Source: Proteus myxofaciens ATCC 19692
GTDB lineage: Bacteria; Pseudomonadota; Gammaproteobacteria; Enterobacterales; Enterobacteriaceae
NCBI RefSeq assembly: GCF_001654855.1
Contig: NZ_LXEN01000031.1
Span: forward strand, 1-64,000
DNA length: 64,000 nt
Reading direction: 5' to 3'
The notes below the pieces were generated by a model. The model searched no databases. It was not told the DNA's origin and saw nothing but the letters and a program-made list of their open reading frames with translations. Shown in pieces: positions 30,264-39,936 of the stretch. The position numbers and the translations under genes are program-made. Every line of letters begins with the position of its first letter. The stretch's first letter is position 1.

Positions 30264-30302
30264 AAAAATGGCGTTCATAACAACATGAACGCCATTTTTT
30301 TG
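30264..30302. terminator. Bidirectional terminator between mviM and der
   Basis: ATGGCGTTCAT and ATGAACGCCAT form an 11-bp stem with a 6-nt loop, flanked by an A-run and a T-run, so it serves both convergent genes. Confidence 0.88.
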
Positions 30303-30317
30303 TAAGATTACTTAGCG

Positions 30318-31805
30318 CTATTTCGATTTTTTCAAGTGTGCTAATAAACGTTTACGCTTACGCATTTGAGATTGCGTGAGTTTATTTTTCTTATCAGCAT
30401 AAGGGTTTTCACCCTCTTTAAATTGAATACGAATTGGCGTTCCCATCACTTGTAATGTGCGTCGGAAATAATTCATTAGATAGCGCTTATAACTATCTGG
30501 TAAATCAACAACTTGATTACCATGAATAACAACGACTGGTGGGTTGTAACCACCTGCATGCGCATATTTCATTTTTACACGGCGACCACGGATCATTGGT
30601 GGTTGGTGATCATCTTCTGCCATTTTCATGATACGTGTAAGCATTGACGTTCCTACACGACGTGTTGCACATATATATGATTCTTGAATAGATTCAAATA
30701 AGTTACCAACACCACTACCATGTAATGCAGAAATAAAGTGAACACGTGCAAAATCAACAAAGCCTAATTTAAGATCAAGCATCGCTTTTACTTGCTCACG
30801 ATCTTCTTGTGTCATGCCATCCCATTTGTTGACAGCAATAACTAATGAACGCCCTGAATTAAGAATATAACCTAATAAAGAGAGATCTTGATCTGAAATA
30901 CCTTCTCTTGCATCAATGACCAATAAGGCAACATTACAATCTTCAATCGCTTGTAGTGTTTTGATAACAGAGAATTTTTCAACCGTTTCTTTAACTTTAC
31001 CGCGTTTACGCACACCTGCTGTATCGATAAGAATATATTCTTTATCATCACGTTGCATAGGAATATAAATACTATCACGAGTTGTTCCTGGCATATCATA
31101 AACAACAACGCGCTCTTCACCTAACATACGGTTAGTTAATGTTGATTTACCTACATTAGGACGACCAACAATAGCTAGTTTTACAGGTAATGTAGAAGGA
31201 TCGAATTCATCTTCTTCTTCACTTTCTTGTGCTTCTTGTTCTGCTTCAAATGCAGCCCAATACGCCGCATTTTCTTCTTCTTCAGTTAGCTCAACTTCTT
31301 CTTCAATCACTTTGCCTGTAATCGGTAATAATGCTTGTTCAATAAGTTGTGCAACACCTCTACCATGAGAAGCCGCGATGGGAAATATTTCCCCTAAGCC
31401 TAAAGAGTAAAAATCAGCTAACGCTGTATCAATATCAATACCGTCTGTTTTATTCGCAACTAAATACGTTTTTTTCTCAACACCACGAAGATGTTTTGCA
31501 ATGCCTTGGTCAGCAGGCATTAATCCTGCACGAGCATCTACTAAAAAAAGAACAATATCCGCTTCTTGAATAGCCTGTAATGATTGTGATGCCATATGGG
31601 TTTCTACACCCTCTTCAGCGCCATCAATACCACCAGTATCAATAATAATAAATTCTTCGCCGTCTAACTCTGCGCGACCATATTTACGGTCTCGTGTTAA
31701 ACCAGGAAAATCAGCTACCAATGCATCTCTTGTGCGTGTTAGTCGATTAAATAATGTGGATTTACCCACATTAGGGCGCCCTACAAGGGCAATAACGGGT
31801 ATCAT
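30318..31805 (-). CDS. der: Ribosome-assembly GTPase Der (EngA)
   Basis: Essential GTPase with two tandem G domains, needed for 50S subunit maturation. 495 residues from the ATG at 31805 (GAGG upstream), matching the E. coli N-terminus; the upstream ATG adds RHQK and is rejected. GRPNVGKS occurs twice (residues 9-16 and about 215), each with NKxD (NKTD, NKWD). An acidic linker joins the domains and a KH-like domain plus basic tail ([14 protein letters not shown]) ends the protein. Last gene of the hisS-yfgM-bamB-der series. Confidence 0.98.
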   Translation of the reverse strand: MIPVIALVGRPNVGKSTLFNRLTRTRDALVADFPGLTRDRKYGRAELDGEEFIIIDTGGIDGAEEGVETHMASQSLQAIQEADIVLFLVDARAGLMPADQGIAKHLRGVEKKTYLVANKTDGIDIDTALADFYSLGLGEIFPIAASHGRGVAQLIEQALLPITGKVIEEEVELTEEEENAAYWAAFEAEQEAQESEEEDEFDPSTLPVKLAIVGRPNVGKSTLTNRMLGEERVVVYDMPGTTRDSIYIPMQRDDKEYILIDTAGVRKRGKVKETVEKFSVIKTLQAIEDCNVALLVIDAREGISDQDLSLLGYILNSGRSLVIAVNKWDGMTQEDREQVKAMLDLKLGFVDFARVHFISALHGSGVGNLFESIQESYICATRRVGTSMLTRIMKMAEDDHQPPMIRGRRVKMKYAHAGGYNPPVVVIHGNQVVDLPDSYKRYLMNYFRRTLQVMGTPIRIQFKEGENPYADKKNKLTQSQMRKRKRLLAHLKKSK

Positions 31806-31875
31806 TTTTTGATGCCTCATAAAAATACAATCATCATCCTAATTGTATTTTACATGTAATTACTAAAAAGACGAA

Positions 31876-31896
31876 ACGGCTCCTTAAAGGAGCCGT
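31876..31896 (-). terminator. Hairpin between bamB and der
   Basis: ACGGCTCC and GGAGCCGT form an 8-bp stem with a 5-nt loop. On the minus strand TTTCGTCTTTTT follows, an imperfect U-tract, so partial termination before der is likely. Confidence 0.55.
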
Positions 31897-31923
31897 AAAA
31901 TAAATAAAGTTGTTAGCGATTAG

Positions 31924-33096
31924 TTATCGACTATAAAGATATAACTTACCATTACGAGCTTGGATCATTAGCTTATCTTTAGCAACTTGAGGGCGACTTA
32001 ATAGACCTGAGCTATTTACTTTGTTTTGTGCAATAAATTTGCCAGTGCTGGTATCAATCCAGTGAAGATAACCTTCTGCATCACCAACAACCAAGTAGCC
32101 ATCATAAATAGCAGGTGCTGTTAGATTACGATGCAGTAAATCTTCTTGTGTCCATAATGTGACACCATCAGATTTACGAATAGATAAAACACGATCATTT
32201 TGGTCAACAAGGTACAAATTATCGCCTGACATAACCATGTCATTGACTGAACCTAAATCACGTTTCCAGAGAATTTGTCCTGAACGCATATCTAAGCTGA
32301 CTAAATTACCATTATAAGCCACCGCATAAACGGTATTTTCATCAATGACTGGCGTAATATCAACATCATTTAATCGGCTAATTTCTGTAGAACCTTTAAT
32401 TTGTGAGATATTTTGTTGCCAAATCAATTGACCTTGGGATAACACAACCGCACTTACACGACCTGTGTCTGCACCAATAATTGCCGCACCATAAGCAACG
32501 GCGGGTGCTGACTCACCGCGAACAGATAATGATGGCGTATCAAGATTTACTGACCATGAAATATTACCGTTAAGTAAATCAAGACCTTGAAGCATACCGT
32601 TACTTGTGTGGATTAGCACTAAACCATCACTCACAACAGGTCTTGAAATAGCTTCACCAGCAACATCTGATTCCCAGTCAATAGAGCCATCATCTGTATT
32701 TAATGCATAAACTTTTGCTTTTTCAGTTCCCACAAATACACGGGTTCCTGAAACAGTTAAACCACCAGAAAGTAATGCGGATTCATTAGACGAGAAAAAG
32801 CCTTTTTTAGTAGAAAGATCTTGCGACCATAGCTCTTTACCCGTTTCTAAATCTAACGCTTTAACTAAACCATGGCGATCAGCGACATACACAACTGAAC
32901 CATCCCATGCTGGTGACAAGTGGGAGTAATATTTTCCAATACCATCTCCTACTGATTTGTCCCAAATAACGTTTGGTGTAAATTGATTCTGCACCTCAGG
33001 CAATGGAGACATTGTCACATTATCCTGTTCACTAGAACATCCTGCTAAGAAAACAGAAGCTAGTAGACCAACCAGGAGAGTTTTACGCAGTTGCAT
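31924..33096 (-). CDS. bamB: Outer-membrane assembly lipoprotein BamB
   Basis: Lipoprotein partner of BamA in beta-barrel assembly. 390 residues. The lipobox is FLAGC with the lipidated C20. The rest is an eight-bladed propeller with PQQ-like repeats, visible as recurring LDLETGKELW, NTDDGSIDWE, DLLNGNISW, DMRSGQILWKRD and RKSDGVTLW. It lies 14 bp after yfgM in the hisS-yfgM-bamB order found in E. coli. Confidence 0.97.
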   Translation of the reverse strand: MQLRKTLLVGLLASVFLAGCSSEQDNVTMSPLPEVQNQFTPNVIWDKSVGDGIGKYYSHLSPAWDGSVVYVADRHGLVKALDLETGKELWSQDLSTKKGFFSSNESALLSGGLTVSGTRVFVGTEKAKVYALNTDDGSIDWESDVAGEAISRPVVSDGLVLIHTSNGMLQGLDLLNGNISWSVNLDTPSLSVRGESAPAVAYGAAIIGADTGRVSAVVLSQGQLIWQQNISQIKGSTEISRLNDVDITPVIDENTVYAVAYNGNLVSLDMRSGQILWKRDLGSVNDMVMSGDNLYLVDQNDRVLSIRKSDGVTLWTQEDLLHRNLTAPAIYDGYLVVGDAEGYLHWIDTSTGKFIAQNKVNSSGLLSRPQVAKDKLMIQARNGKLYLYSR

Positions 33097-33110
33097 GTCT
33101 GAAGATCCCT

Positions 33111-33731
33111 TTAGTTGGATAAATTATTGAGTTTAAGTTCTACCAGTGAACGAATAGCACCCGCATTTTCGTCACTTAAAGCACTACGATAAGCAGCTGC
33201 GGCACCGGTGTTATCACCTTTTTTCGCTAATACATCACCACGGATATAATTTTTCATGCCATTCCAAGCTGTATTTTTCACTTTTTCAAGTGAAATCAAT
33301 GCTGCATCTGTTTTATCTAATGCGAGTTGAACACGTGCTAAACGCAGGTTAAGCATATCTGCGAAAGCATCGTTCTGAACTTTTGAAGCAGCAGCCGTTA
33401 GATGGCGTTCACCATTAACTAAATCATTAGATTCAATAGCGACTTGGGCTAGCTCTAGCGATGCTAATACACCGTAAATATCATTTGTGTCAGTAACAAA
33501 TTTTTCAGCAGCCGCAATACTCTCTGGCGTTGGTTTTGTCAGTGCTTCATTGACTGTTGCAAAAGAAGTTGCACTTTCTTGTAAGCGATTTTCTTTGTGT
33601 GATTGCCAATATTTCCAACCATATAGACCACCACAAGCCACTGCAATAGACAAAATAATCGTTAAACCATAGCTTTTAAAAAATTGCTTAATTGCATCAA
33701 CTTGTTCATTTTCAGTGCCGTAGATTTCCAC
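33111..33731 (-). CDS. yfgM: Translocon-associated protein YfgM
   Basis: Inner-membrane protein associated with SecYEG and the chaperone PpiD. 206 residues, equal to E. coli. The start MEIYGTENEQVDAIKQFFKSYG is cytoplasmic, one membrane helix follows (about 25-45), then a periplasmic TPR-like domain. It begins 10 bp after the hisS stop. Confidence 0.95.
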   Translation of the reverse strand: MEIYGTENEQVDAIKQFFKSYGLTIILSIAVACGGLYGWKYWQSHKENRLQESATSFATVNEALTKPTPESIAAAEKFVTDTNDIYGVLASLELAQVAIESNDLVNGERHLTAAASKVQNDAFADMLNLRLARVQLALDKTDAALISLEKVKNTAWNGMKNYIRGDVLAKKGDNTGAAAAYRSALSDENAGAIRSLVELKLNNLSN

Positions 33732-33741
33732 ACTTCTCTCC

Positions 33742-35028
33742 TTAGCTTAATAACAACGTCAGTTGCTCTGCTAGCTCATTACGAGCAACGATTTTTTGTT
33801 CTCCTGAACGCAAATCTTTAACTGCAACAGTGCCCGTATTAATTTCATCTTCGCCTAAAATAAGTGCAATTTTAGCACCTTGCTTATCAGCGCGCCCTAA
33901 TTGCTTTTTAAAGTTACCTTTACCGTGGTTGGTCATTAAACGCAATGTAGGTAATTGATCACGAATTTCTTCAGCTAATTTTAAGGCTGCACTTTGGCTA
34001 TCATCACCGCCAAAAGAGGCAAGATAGACATCAGCAACATTCGTATCAGCAACAAATTCTGGATTAACCGCTTGAACCAATAAGATCATGCGTTCCATAC
34101 CCATTGCAAAGCCAACCGCAGGTGTTGGGTGTCCGCCTAATTGTTTCACTAAACCATCATAGCGACCACCAGCACAAACTGTACCTTGAGAGCCTAGTGC
34201 ACTTGTCACCCACTCAAAAACAGTACGGTTATAGTAATCTAACCCTCTGACTAAACGCTGATTGACACGGTATGTGATTCCTACAGAGTCTAATAATGCG
34301 CAAAGACCATCAAAGTGTGCTCTTGATTCGTCATCAAGATAATCGAAAAGTTCAGGCGCATCATTCAATAAAGTCTGAATTTCAGGATTTTTAGAGTCTA
34401 AAACACGCAATGGGTTAGAATACATACGACGTTTGCAGTCTTCATCTAACTTATCAACGTGTTGCTCTAAAAATGAGACTAATGCATCACGGTAATTTGC
34501 TCGCGCTTCAAGTGAACCGATAGAATTTAATTCTAATGTCACATGCTCGGCAATACCTAAAGCACGCCACCAGCGAGCGGTAAGCATAATTAGCTCAGCA
34601 TCAATATCAGGACCTTGTAAACCAAAAACTTCAGCACCTAACTGGTGGAATTGACGATAGCGACCTTTTTGAGGGCGTTCGTAACGGAACATTGGCCCTA
34701 AATACCATAAACGTTGCTCTTGGTTATAAAGTAAACCATGTTCTATACCAGCACGTACACAACCAGCTGTATTTTCAGGGCGTAACGTTAAACTTTGTGA
34801 ATCTTCACCACGATCGGTAAAAGTATACATTTCTTTTTCAACAACATCGGTAACTTCACCAATTGCTCGCTGAAATAGAGGGGTATGCTCTACGATAGGT
34901 GTTCTAATTTCACTAAAACCATAACCCGCTAAAATTTGTTTTAGCGTATTTTCTATTTTCTGCCATACACGTGTATCAGCAGGGAGATAATCGTTCATAC
35001 CACGAATGGCTTGGATTTTTTGTGCCAC
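33742..35028 (-). CDS. hisS: Histidyl-tRNA synthetase
   Basis: Class II synthetase charging tRNA-His, 428 residues (E. coli 424). Motif 2 ([23 protein letters not shown]), the histidine A motif [14 protein letters not shown] and motif 3 (GFAMGMERM) are intact. An anticodon-binding domain forms the C-terminus. A terminator upstream separates it from ispG, so it probably has its own promoter. Confidence 0.98.
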   Translation of the reverse strand: MAQKIQAIRGMNDYLPADTRVWQKIENTLKQILAGYGFSEIRTPIVEHTPLFQRAIGEVTDVVEKEMYTFTDRGEDSQSLTLRPENTAGCVRAGIEHGLLYNQEQRLWYLGPMFRYERPQKGRYRQFHQLGAEVFGLQGPDIDAELIMLTARWWRALGIAEHVTLELNSIGSLEARANYRDALVSFLEQHVDKLDEDCKRRMYSNPLRVLDSKNPEIQTLLNDAPELFDYLDDESRAHFDGLCALLDSVGITYRVNQRLVRGLDYYNRTVFEWVTSALGSQGTVCAGGRYDGLVKQLGGHPTPAVGFAMGMERMILLVQAVNPEFVADTNVADVYLASFGGDDSQSAALKLAEEIRDQLPTLRLMTNHGKGNFKKQLGRADKQGAKIALILGEDEINTGTVAVKDLRSGEQKIVARNELAEQLTLLLS

Positions 35029-35110
35029 TTTTTTTCTCTAATAGTTATTAATTGATAGTTAAGATGATTATAGAAGCGAACTCAATCTGTATTCAACGTA
35101 AAATCTAAAG

Positions 35111-35140
35111 TAAAACTGGCTCATTATAAAATGAGCCAGT
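35111..35140 (-). terminator. ispG terminator
   Basis: ACTGGCTCATT and AATGAGCCAGT form an 11-bp perfect stem with an ATAA loop; TTTTAC follows on the minus strand. Confidence 0.8.
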
Positions 35141-35150
35141 GAGTTGATCG

Positions 35151-36272
35151 TTATTTATCCAGTTGATTTATGTTGATTCGCATGCTGTCATCGAGCATTG
35201 AGGCTTTAGCGCGAATTTTAGCTTCTAATAAATCAATCATATTGCTGTTATCAAGGCGTTCTTTTTGTCTCACACCATCTTCATAGAAACCGCTGCGCGT
35301 TTTTGCACCAGTAACGCCTAAGGTTGAAACTTCTGCTTCGCCAGGCCCATTAACGACACAGCCGATAATAGAAATATCCATTGGTGTGATAATATCTTCA
35401 AGGCGTTGCTCTAACTCATTAACAGTTCCAATAACATCAAACTCTTGGCGAGAACATGTTGGACACGCAATAAAATTAATGCCACGTGAACGGATACGCA
35501 AAGATTTTAGAATATCAAAGCCCACTTTCACTTCTTCAACAGGATCTGCTGCAAGTGAAATTCTTAATGTATCGCCGATACCTTCTGATAATAAGATCCC
35601 AAGACCAATTGCTGATTTAACCGATCCTGCCCTTGCGCCACCCGCTTCGGTGATCCCAAGATGTAAAGGTTGATCAATTTTCTTTGCCAGCAACCGATAA
35701 GAATCAACAGCAAGGAAAACATCGGATGCTTTTACACTAATTTTAAATGTATCAAAGTTTAATCTATCTAAGATATCGACATGACGCATTGCAGATTCAA
35801 CTAGGGCTTCAGGTGTTGGTTCACCGTATTTTTCTTGAATATCTTTTTCAAGAGAGCCTCCATTGACCCCTATACGAATTGGGATATTATAAAAACGTGC
35901 ACAATCAACAACTTGTCTAATTCGCTCTTCATTACCGATATTTCCTGGGTTGATACGTAAGCAATCAACGCCATATTCAGCAACTTTTAATGCAATACGA
36001 TAATCAAAATGAATATCAGCGACCAAAGGAACGTTAACTTGTTGTTTAATAAGTTTAAATGCCTCAGCAGCATCCATAGTTGGTACAGAAACACGAACAA
36101 TATCCACCCCAACACGTTCCAGAGATTTAATCTGGCGGACAGTCGCTTCTACGTCTGTCGTTCGTGTATTCGTCATCGATTGAACTGCGATAGGTGCACC
36201 ATCGCCAATAGGTACATTACCAACATAAATTCGCTTCGATTTACGACGAATAATAGGTGATTCTTTATGCAT
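35151..36272 (-). CDS. ispG: 4-hydroxy-3-methylbut-2-enyl diphosphate synthase
   Basis: An iron-sulfur enzyme of the MEP isoprenoid pathway that makes HMBPP from MEcPP. 373 residues (E. coli 372). An N-terminal TIM barrel starts [15 protein letters not shown]; the [4Fe-4S] cysteines are in [11 protein letters not shown] and [12 protein letters not shown]. Its gene lies 47 bp downstream of rodZ. Its cluster dependence links it functionally to the isc operon in this window. Confidence 0.98.
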   Translation of the reverse strand: MHKESPIIRRKSKRIYVGNVPIGDGAPIAVQSMTNTRTTDVEATVRQIKSLERVGVDIVRVSVPTMDAAEAFKLIKQQVNVPLVADIHFDYRIALKVAEYGVDCLRINPGNIGNEERIRQVVDCARFYNIPIRIGVNGGSLEKDIQEKYGEPTPEALVESAMRHVDILDRLNFDTFKISVKASDVFLAVDSYRLLAKKIDQPLHLGITEAGGARAGSVKSAIGLGILLSEGIGDTLRISLAADPVEEVKVGFDILKSLRIRSRGINFIACPTCSRQEFDVIGTVNELEQRLEDIITPMDISIIGCVVNGPGEAEVSTLGVTGAKTRSGFYEDGVRQKERLDNSNMIDLLEAKIRAKASMLDDSMRININQLDK

Positions 36273-36319
36273 TGATTAATTCTCCCACGCTTCCATGCTT
36301 GCTCAAATATGTAGTCAGA

Positions 36320-37279
36320 TTAAGCGCTCGGTACTGTTATTTTTGCTATTTTTCCAGTAAAACGACTTAGATCAATCGATTCGCCATTAAACTGTAAGCG
36401 AGTTACAGTAGGTGCGCCTATTTTTAGTTTATAAGGTTGCTCACCATTAAATTCCAAACGATCACCTGCTTTCTTAATACCGTTAAATACGACTTTATTT
36501 TGAGCATTACGGACTTCTAACCAACATTCACCATCGAACATAATAACGAGTTGATCAGCAACAGCCGGTGTATCTGACGTTGTATTTTCATCTGCATTAG
36601 CACGAGATGTAGTTGATGTTGTCAGCGGTGATACGGGTAATGGAACCGTTTTTACCTCAGCTGTCGATGCGGTATCAATGGTTGATAATTCACCAGCCTT
36701 ATGAGTCTGATTATCTACTAACGATGTTGCAGGTTCTTGTATATTTTCGCCTTCAGACATATCCGTATTATCTAAGGTTGAAAGCGGAGAATCTATCTCA
36801 TTGGTGTCTTCATGTTGATTATTTTGCCCCACATCTTGTGAAGCCATTGAAACTAGATTTTGTTGATCTGCTTGATGACCTTGCCACCACCAAGCACCGA
36901 CTAACGCAACAAGAATAATTAAAATTACCCAAGTAATTTTCATTAACCAGCCTTCACGTTTTTTGTGACTTTTGCCTAATGAATAGTTTTGCGTTGTCGC
37001 CATTTTGACTTGTTTAACAGGCGCCTGTTGGTTAATTAAACCAATAATTTCACTTTCAGGAAGACCGACAAGTTTTGCATAAGAACGCATATAACCGCGT
37101 AAAAATGTTGGTGCAATATTGGCGGGAACAGAGTCTGCTTCAATTTCGCGAACTGTCGTTAACTTCAAACAAAGTCTATCAGCAACAGTTTCTTGTGTTA
37201 ACCCTACCTTTTCACGTGCCTGACGTAAAAGTTGACCAGCTGTTAATTTCACTTCTTCGGTTTTGTTTTCAGTATTCAT
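36320..37279 (-). CDS. rodZ: Cytoskeleton/cell-shape protein RodZ
   Basis: Links MreB to the elongation machinery and keeps the rod shape. 319 residues from the ATG at 37279 (MNTENKTEE, as in E. coli); the upstream extension is rejected. An HTH-Xre-like domain (about 12-80, LRQARE to LRGYMRSYAKLVGLP), a basic KKREGW stretch, a membrane helix (about 112-130), an S/T/E-rich periplasmic linker and a C-terminal DUF4115 domain (about 235-319, CWLEVRNAQNK) follow in order. Confidence 0.97.
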   Translation of the reverse strand: MNTENKTEEVKLTAGQLLRQAREKVGLTQETVADRLCLKLTTVREIEADSVPANIAPTFLRGYMRSYAKLVGLPESEIIGLINQQAPVKQVKMATTQNYSLGKSHKKREGWLMKITWVILIILVALVGAWWWQGHQADQQNLVSMASQDVGQNNQHEDTNEIDSPLSTLDNTDMSEGENIQEPATSLVDNQTHKAGELSTIDTASTAEVKTVPLPVSPLTTSTTSRANADENTTSDTPAVADQLVIMFDGECWLEVRNAQNKVVFNGIKKAGDRLEFNGEQPYKLKIGAPTVTRLQFNGESIDLSRFTGKIAKITVPSA

Positions 37280-37354
37280 TAGCAATCTAGGCACTGTGGC
37301 TATTGGATGTTTAACATTGATGAATCCGCAAAAGCACAAAGTACCTTAGCGTTT

Positions 37355-37786
37355 TCACCGCGAATTCTGTGATATATCACTATCACTACGCTGACAAACT
37401 AAGTATTCTGACGGTATATTTTCAACCAACGCACGATTACCGTTTAGTCGATTTTGCTCACAAAGAAAATTACCATAATGTCTTAATACATTAACATTTA
37501 CTGGCTTCGACTTCATCGCTAATTTGTAATATTCGAACGCCTTTAGATGATTGCCTAATAACTGAGAAGTTAATGCCATTCCTAAATTTGCATCAACATT
37601 ATTCGGCATCACCGATAACACCTTTTGAAAATGGTATTGTGCAATAAGGTATTGTTGTTGTGCTATATACGCATCACCTAATTGTAAACGTGTAGAAACA
37701 GCAACATATTTTTGATGTGTTGTTGAATGGCAACCTAAAATTAATAACAACAAACCAAAGATAGCTACTGATGATATCCTTATCAT
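37355..37786 (-). CDS. Short PilF/PilW-like TPR lipoprotein
   Basis: A lipoprotein with TPR repeats, 143 residues from the ATG at 37786 (GAGG 8 nt upstream). The lipobox is LILGC. Two to three TPR units are visible (LQLGDAYIAQQQYLIAQYHF, ANLGMALTSQLLGNHLKAFEY, VLRHYGNFLCEQNRL). The place between rlmN and rodZ is where many gammaproteobacteria carry pilF/pilW, a type IV pilus secretin pilotin of roughly 250 residues, so this copy lacks about the C-terminal 100 residues. A stop codon ends it cleanly and no remnant fits in the gap to rodZ. Confidence 0.75.
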   Translation of the reverse strand: MIRISSVAIFGLLLLILGCHSTTHQKYVAVSTRLQLGDAYIAQQQYLIAQYHFQKVLSVMPNNVDANLGMALTSQLLGNHLKAFEYYKLAMKSKPVNVNVLRHYGNFLCEQNRLNGNRALVENIPSEYLVCQRSDSDISQNSR

Positions 37787-37864
37787 CGACATATCCTCAA
37801 AGATATTTATCCCTAATTTTCTCTCTATTATCACAAAGATAATAAAGAGAGAACACCAGTTTTA

Positions 37865-39046
37865 TCAGACTGCTTTTACAGAAATTAGTTCACCTTGTTG
37901 ACGTTTTTTCAGTGTACGCTTAGTACGGTCAATAACATCTCCCGCTAACTGTCCACATGCAGCATCAATATCATCGCCACGAGTTTTACGAACAATCGTG
38001 GTAAAACCATATTCCATTAGTACTTTAGAAAAACGGTCAATACGGCTATTTGAGCTACGTCCATAAGGTGCACCAGGGAACGGATTCCATGGGATTAAGT
38101 TAATTTTACACGGCGTATCTTTTAAACATTCTGCTAATTGATGAGCTTGTTCTGTGCTGTCATTAATATGATCTAGCATCACATATTCAACTGTAACGCG
38201 ACCTTGGTTTGCATTCGATTTTGAAATATAACGACGTACACCTTCAAGAAACATTTCAATATTATATTTCTTATTAATTGGCACAATTTCATCACGCACA
38301 TCATCCGTTGGTGCATGTAAAGAAATCGCTAAAGCAACATCAACTGCATCAGCTAGTTTATCTAATGCGGGTACAACTCCTGATGTAGAAACAGTGACGC
38401 GACGTTTGGATAATCCAAACCCAAAATCATCCATCATAATTTCAAGAGCAGGAATAACATTATTTAAATTCAGTAATGGTTCGCCCATTCCCATCATAAC
38501 AACGTTAGTAATAGGACGACGCCCCGTTTCTTTTAAAGAGCCGATAATTTTAGCAGCACGCCAAACTTGACCAATAATCTCAGAGACTTTTAAGTTACGA
38601 TTAAAGCCTTGTTGTGCTGTAGAACAGAATTTACATTCTAAAGCACAACCAACCTGTGATGAAACACATAATGTTGCGCGATCGTCTTCAGGAATATAAA
38701 CCGTTTCAACTTGTTGATCACCGACTTTAATCGCCCATTTTATGGTGCCATCAGTTGAACGTTGTTCTTCTGAAACTTCGGGTGCTTTTATTTCAGCAAT
38801 TTCTTTTAACTTAGCGCGTAATACTTTATTGATATCTGTCATCTGATCAAAATCGTCATAACAGTAGTGGTACATCCACTTCATTATTTGATCAGCGCGA
38901 AAAGGCTTTTCGCCCATAGAGACAAAAAGTTCACGCATCTGTTTACGATTTAAATCTAACAGATTAATTTTAGTTTTTTGATTCACGGTATTTTCTTTAG
39001 AAACAGCGACAGAAGCGCTCAGCGCTGGAGTTGTAGATTGGGTCAT
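37865..39046 (-). CDS. rlmN: Dual-specificity RNA methyltransferase RlmN
   Basis: Radical-SAM enzyme that makes 2-methyladenosine at 23S rRNA A2503 and in some tRNAs. 393 residues. The cluster cysteines are C134, C138 and C141 (CALECKFC). Two methyl-transfer cysteines correspond to C127 and the one in AACGQLAGD near the C-terminus. MGMGEPLLN is the SAM-binding segment. First gene of the rlmN-pilF-rodZ-ispG group. Confidence 0.98.
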   Translation of the reverse strand: MTQSTTPALSASVAVSKENTVNQKTKINLLDLNRKQMRELFVSMGEKPFRADQIMKWMYHYCYDDFDQMTDINKVLRAKLKEIAEIKAPEVSEEQRSTDGTIKWAIKVGDQQVETVYIPEDDRATLCVSSQVGCALECKFCSTAQQGFNRNLKVSEIIGQVWRAAKIIGSLKETGRRPITNVVMMGMGEPLLNLNNVIPALEIMMDDFGFGLSKRRVTVSTSGVVPALDKLADAVDVALAISLHAPTDDVRDEIVPINKKYNIEMFLEGVRRYISKSNANQGRVTVEYVMLDHINDSTEQAHQLAECLKDTPCKINLIPWNPFPGAPYGRSSNSRIDRFSKVLMEYGFTTIVRKTRGDDIDAACGQLAGDVIDRTKRTLKKRQQGELISVKAV

Positions 39047-39112
39047 GACATTGCCTCGTTGTTACACTATGCGGCCTGCGTTAACGAATAAGTTAACGGG
39101 ATACTTATAAAA

Positions 39113-39147
39113 ATAAAAGACGCCCTGTCTATTTTTAACAGGGCGTC
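39113..39147 (-). terminator. ndk terminator
   Basis: GACGCCCTGT and ACAGGGCGTC form a 10-bp stem with a 9-nt loop; TTTTATTTTT follows on the minus strand. Confidence 0.85.
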
Positions 39148-39183
39148 GCATTGTACAGTTTTTCGTATAGAGATGCTAATTAA

Positions 39184-39609
39184 TTAGCGTGCGCAGATTT
39201 CATTTTCAGTAAAGAAATAAGCAATTTCACGAGCTGCTGATTCTTCTGAATCTGAACCGTGTACTGCATTTTCAGTAAAGCTATCTGCGTAATCAGCGCG
39301 TAAAGTACCTGCTAACGCGTTGTCTGGATTTGTTGCACCCATTAAATCACGGTGGCGTTGAATTGCATTTTCGCCTTCTAACACTTGAACCATGATAGGG
39401 CCAGATGTCATGAATTCGACTAAACCGTCAAAGAAAGGACGGCCTTTGTGCTCTTCATAAAAACCTTCTACTTGTTCACGAGTTAAATGAAGCATTTTAG
39501 CTGCAATGATGCTAAAACCCGCACTTTCAAAGCGATGGTAGATAGAACCAATCACATTTTTTTTCACAGCATTAGGTTTAATAATAGAAAATGTACGCTG
39601 AATAGCCAT
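39184..39609 (-). CDS. ndk: Nucleoside diphosphate kinase
   Basis: Balances NTP and dNTP pools by transferring gamma-phosphate from ATP. 141 residues. The phosphorylated histidine is H117 in [13 protein letters not shown]; the N-terminal [14 protein letters not shown] is conserved. GAGG precedes the ATG. Transcribed alone with its own terminator. Confidence 0.98.
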   Translation of the reverse strand: MAIQRTFSIIKPNAVKKNVIGSIYHRFESAGFSIIAAKMLHLTREQVEGFYEEHKGRPFFDGLVEFMTSGPIMVQVLEGENAIQRHRDLMGATNPDNALAGTLRADYADSFTENAVHGSDSEESAAREIAYFFTENEICAR

Positions 39610-39936
39610 GTCTTACCTCAGAATTGTTTCACTAATGACAACTTTTTGTTATCTCTTTTTATCGCAGATCATGGAAAAGCGAATCAAAAACCGCATTTCC
39701 TGCAAAAATAAGGGCACGATTATAGGGGCATAGAACCTAATTGCACAGATGAAAACGTTCTTTTTTTTAAAAAACTGTAGCAAAAAAGTAATAAATTATC
39801 GAGCCAATCACATTTTTGTGCTTTCCATGACAATAGATGTAAAAAAATAAGATAAAAAAAGCTATGCGATATATTGATAATTAATCACTTTAATTAATGA
39901 TGAATATGATTAATTATCAATTTTTATTAAATAGTT
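39610..39936. other. ndk upstream / pbpC downstream region
   Basis: 327 bp with no gene. It holds the ndk promoter and a perfect 13-bp inverted repeat (39874-39886 and 39908-39920). Confidence 0.4.
39874..39920. repeat. 13-bp perfect inverted repeat downstream of pbpC
   Basis: TTGATAATTAATC and GATTAATTATCAA are separated by 21 bp. A T-run follows only on the plus strand, which is the wrong direction for pbpC. Confidence 0.5.
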
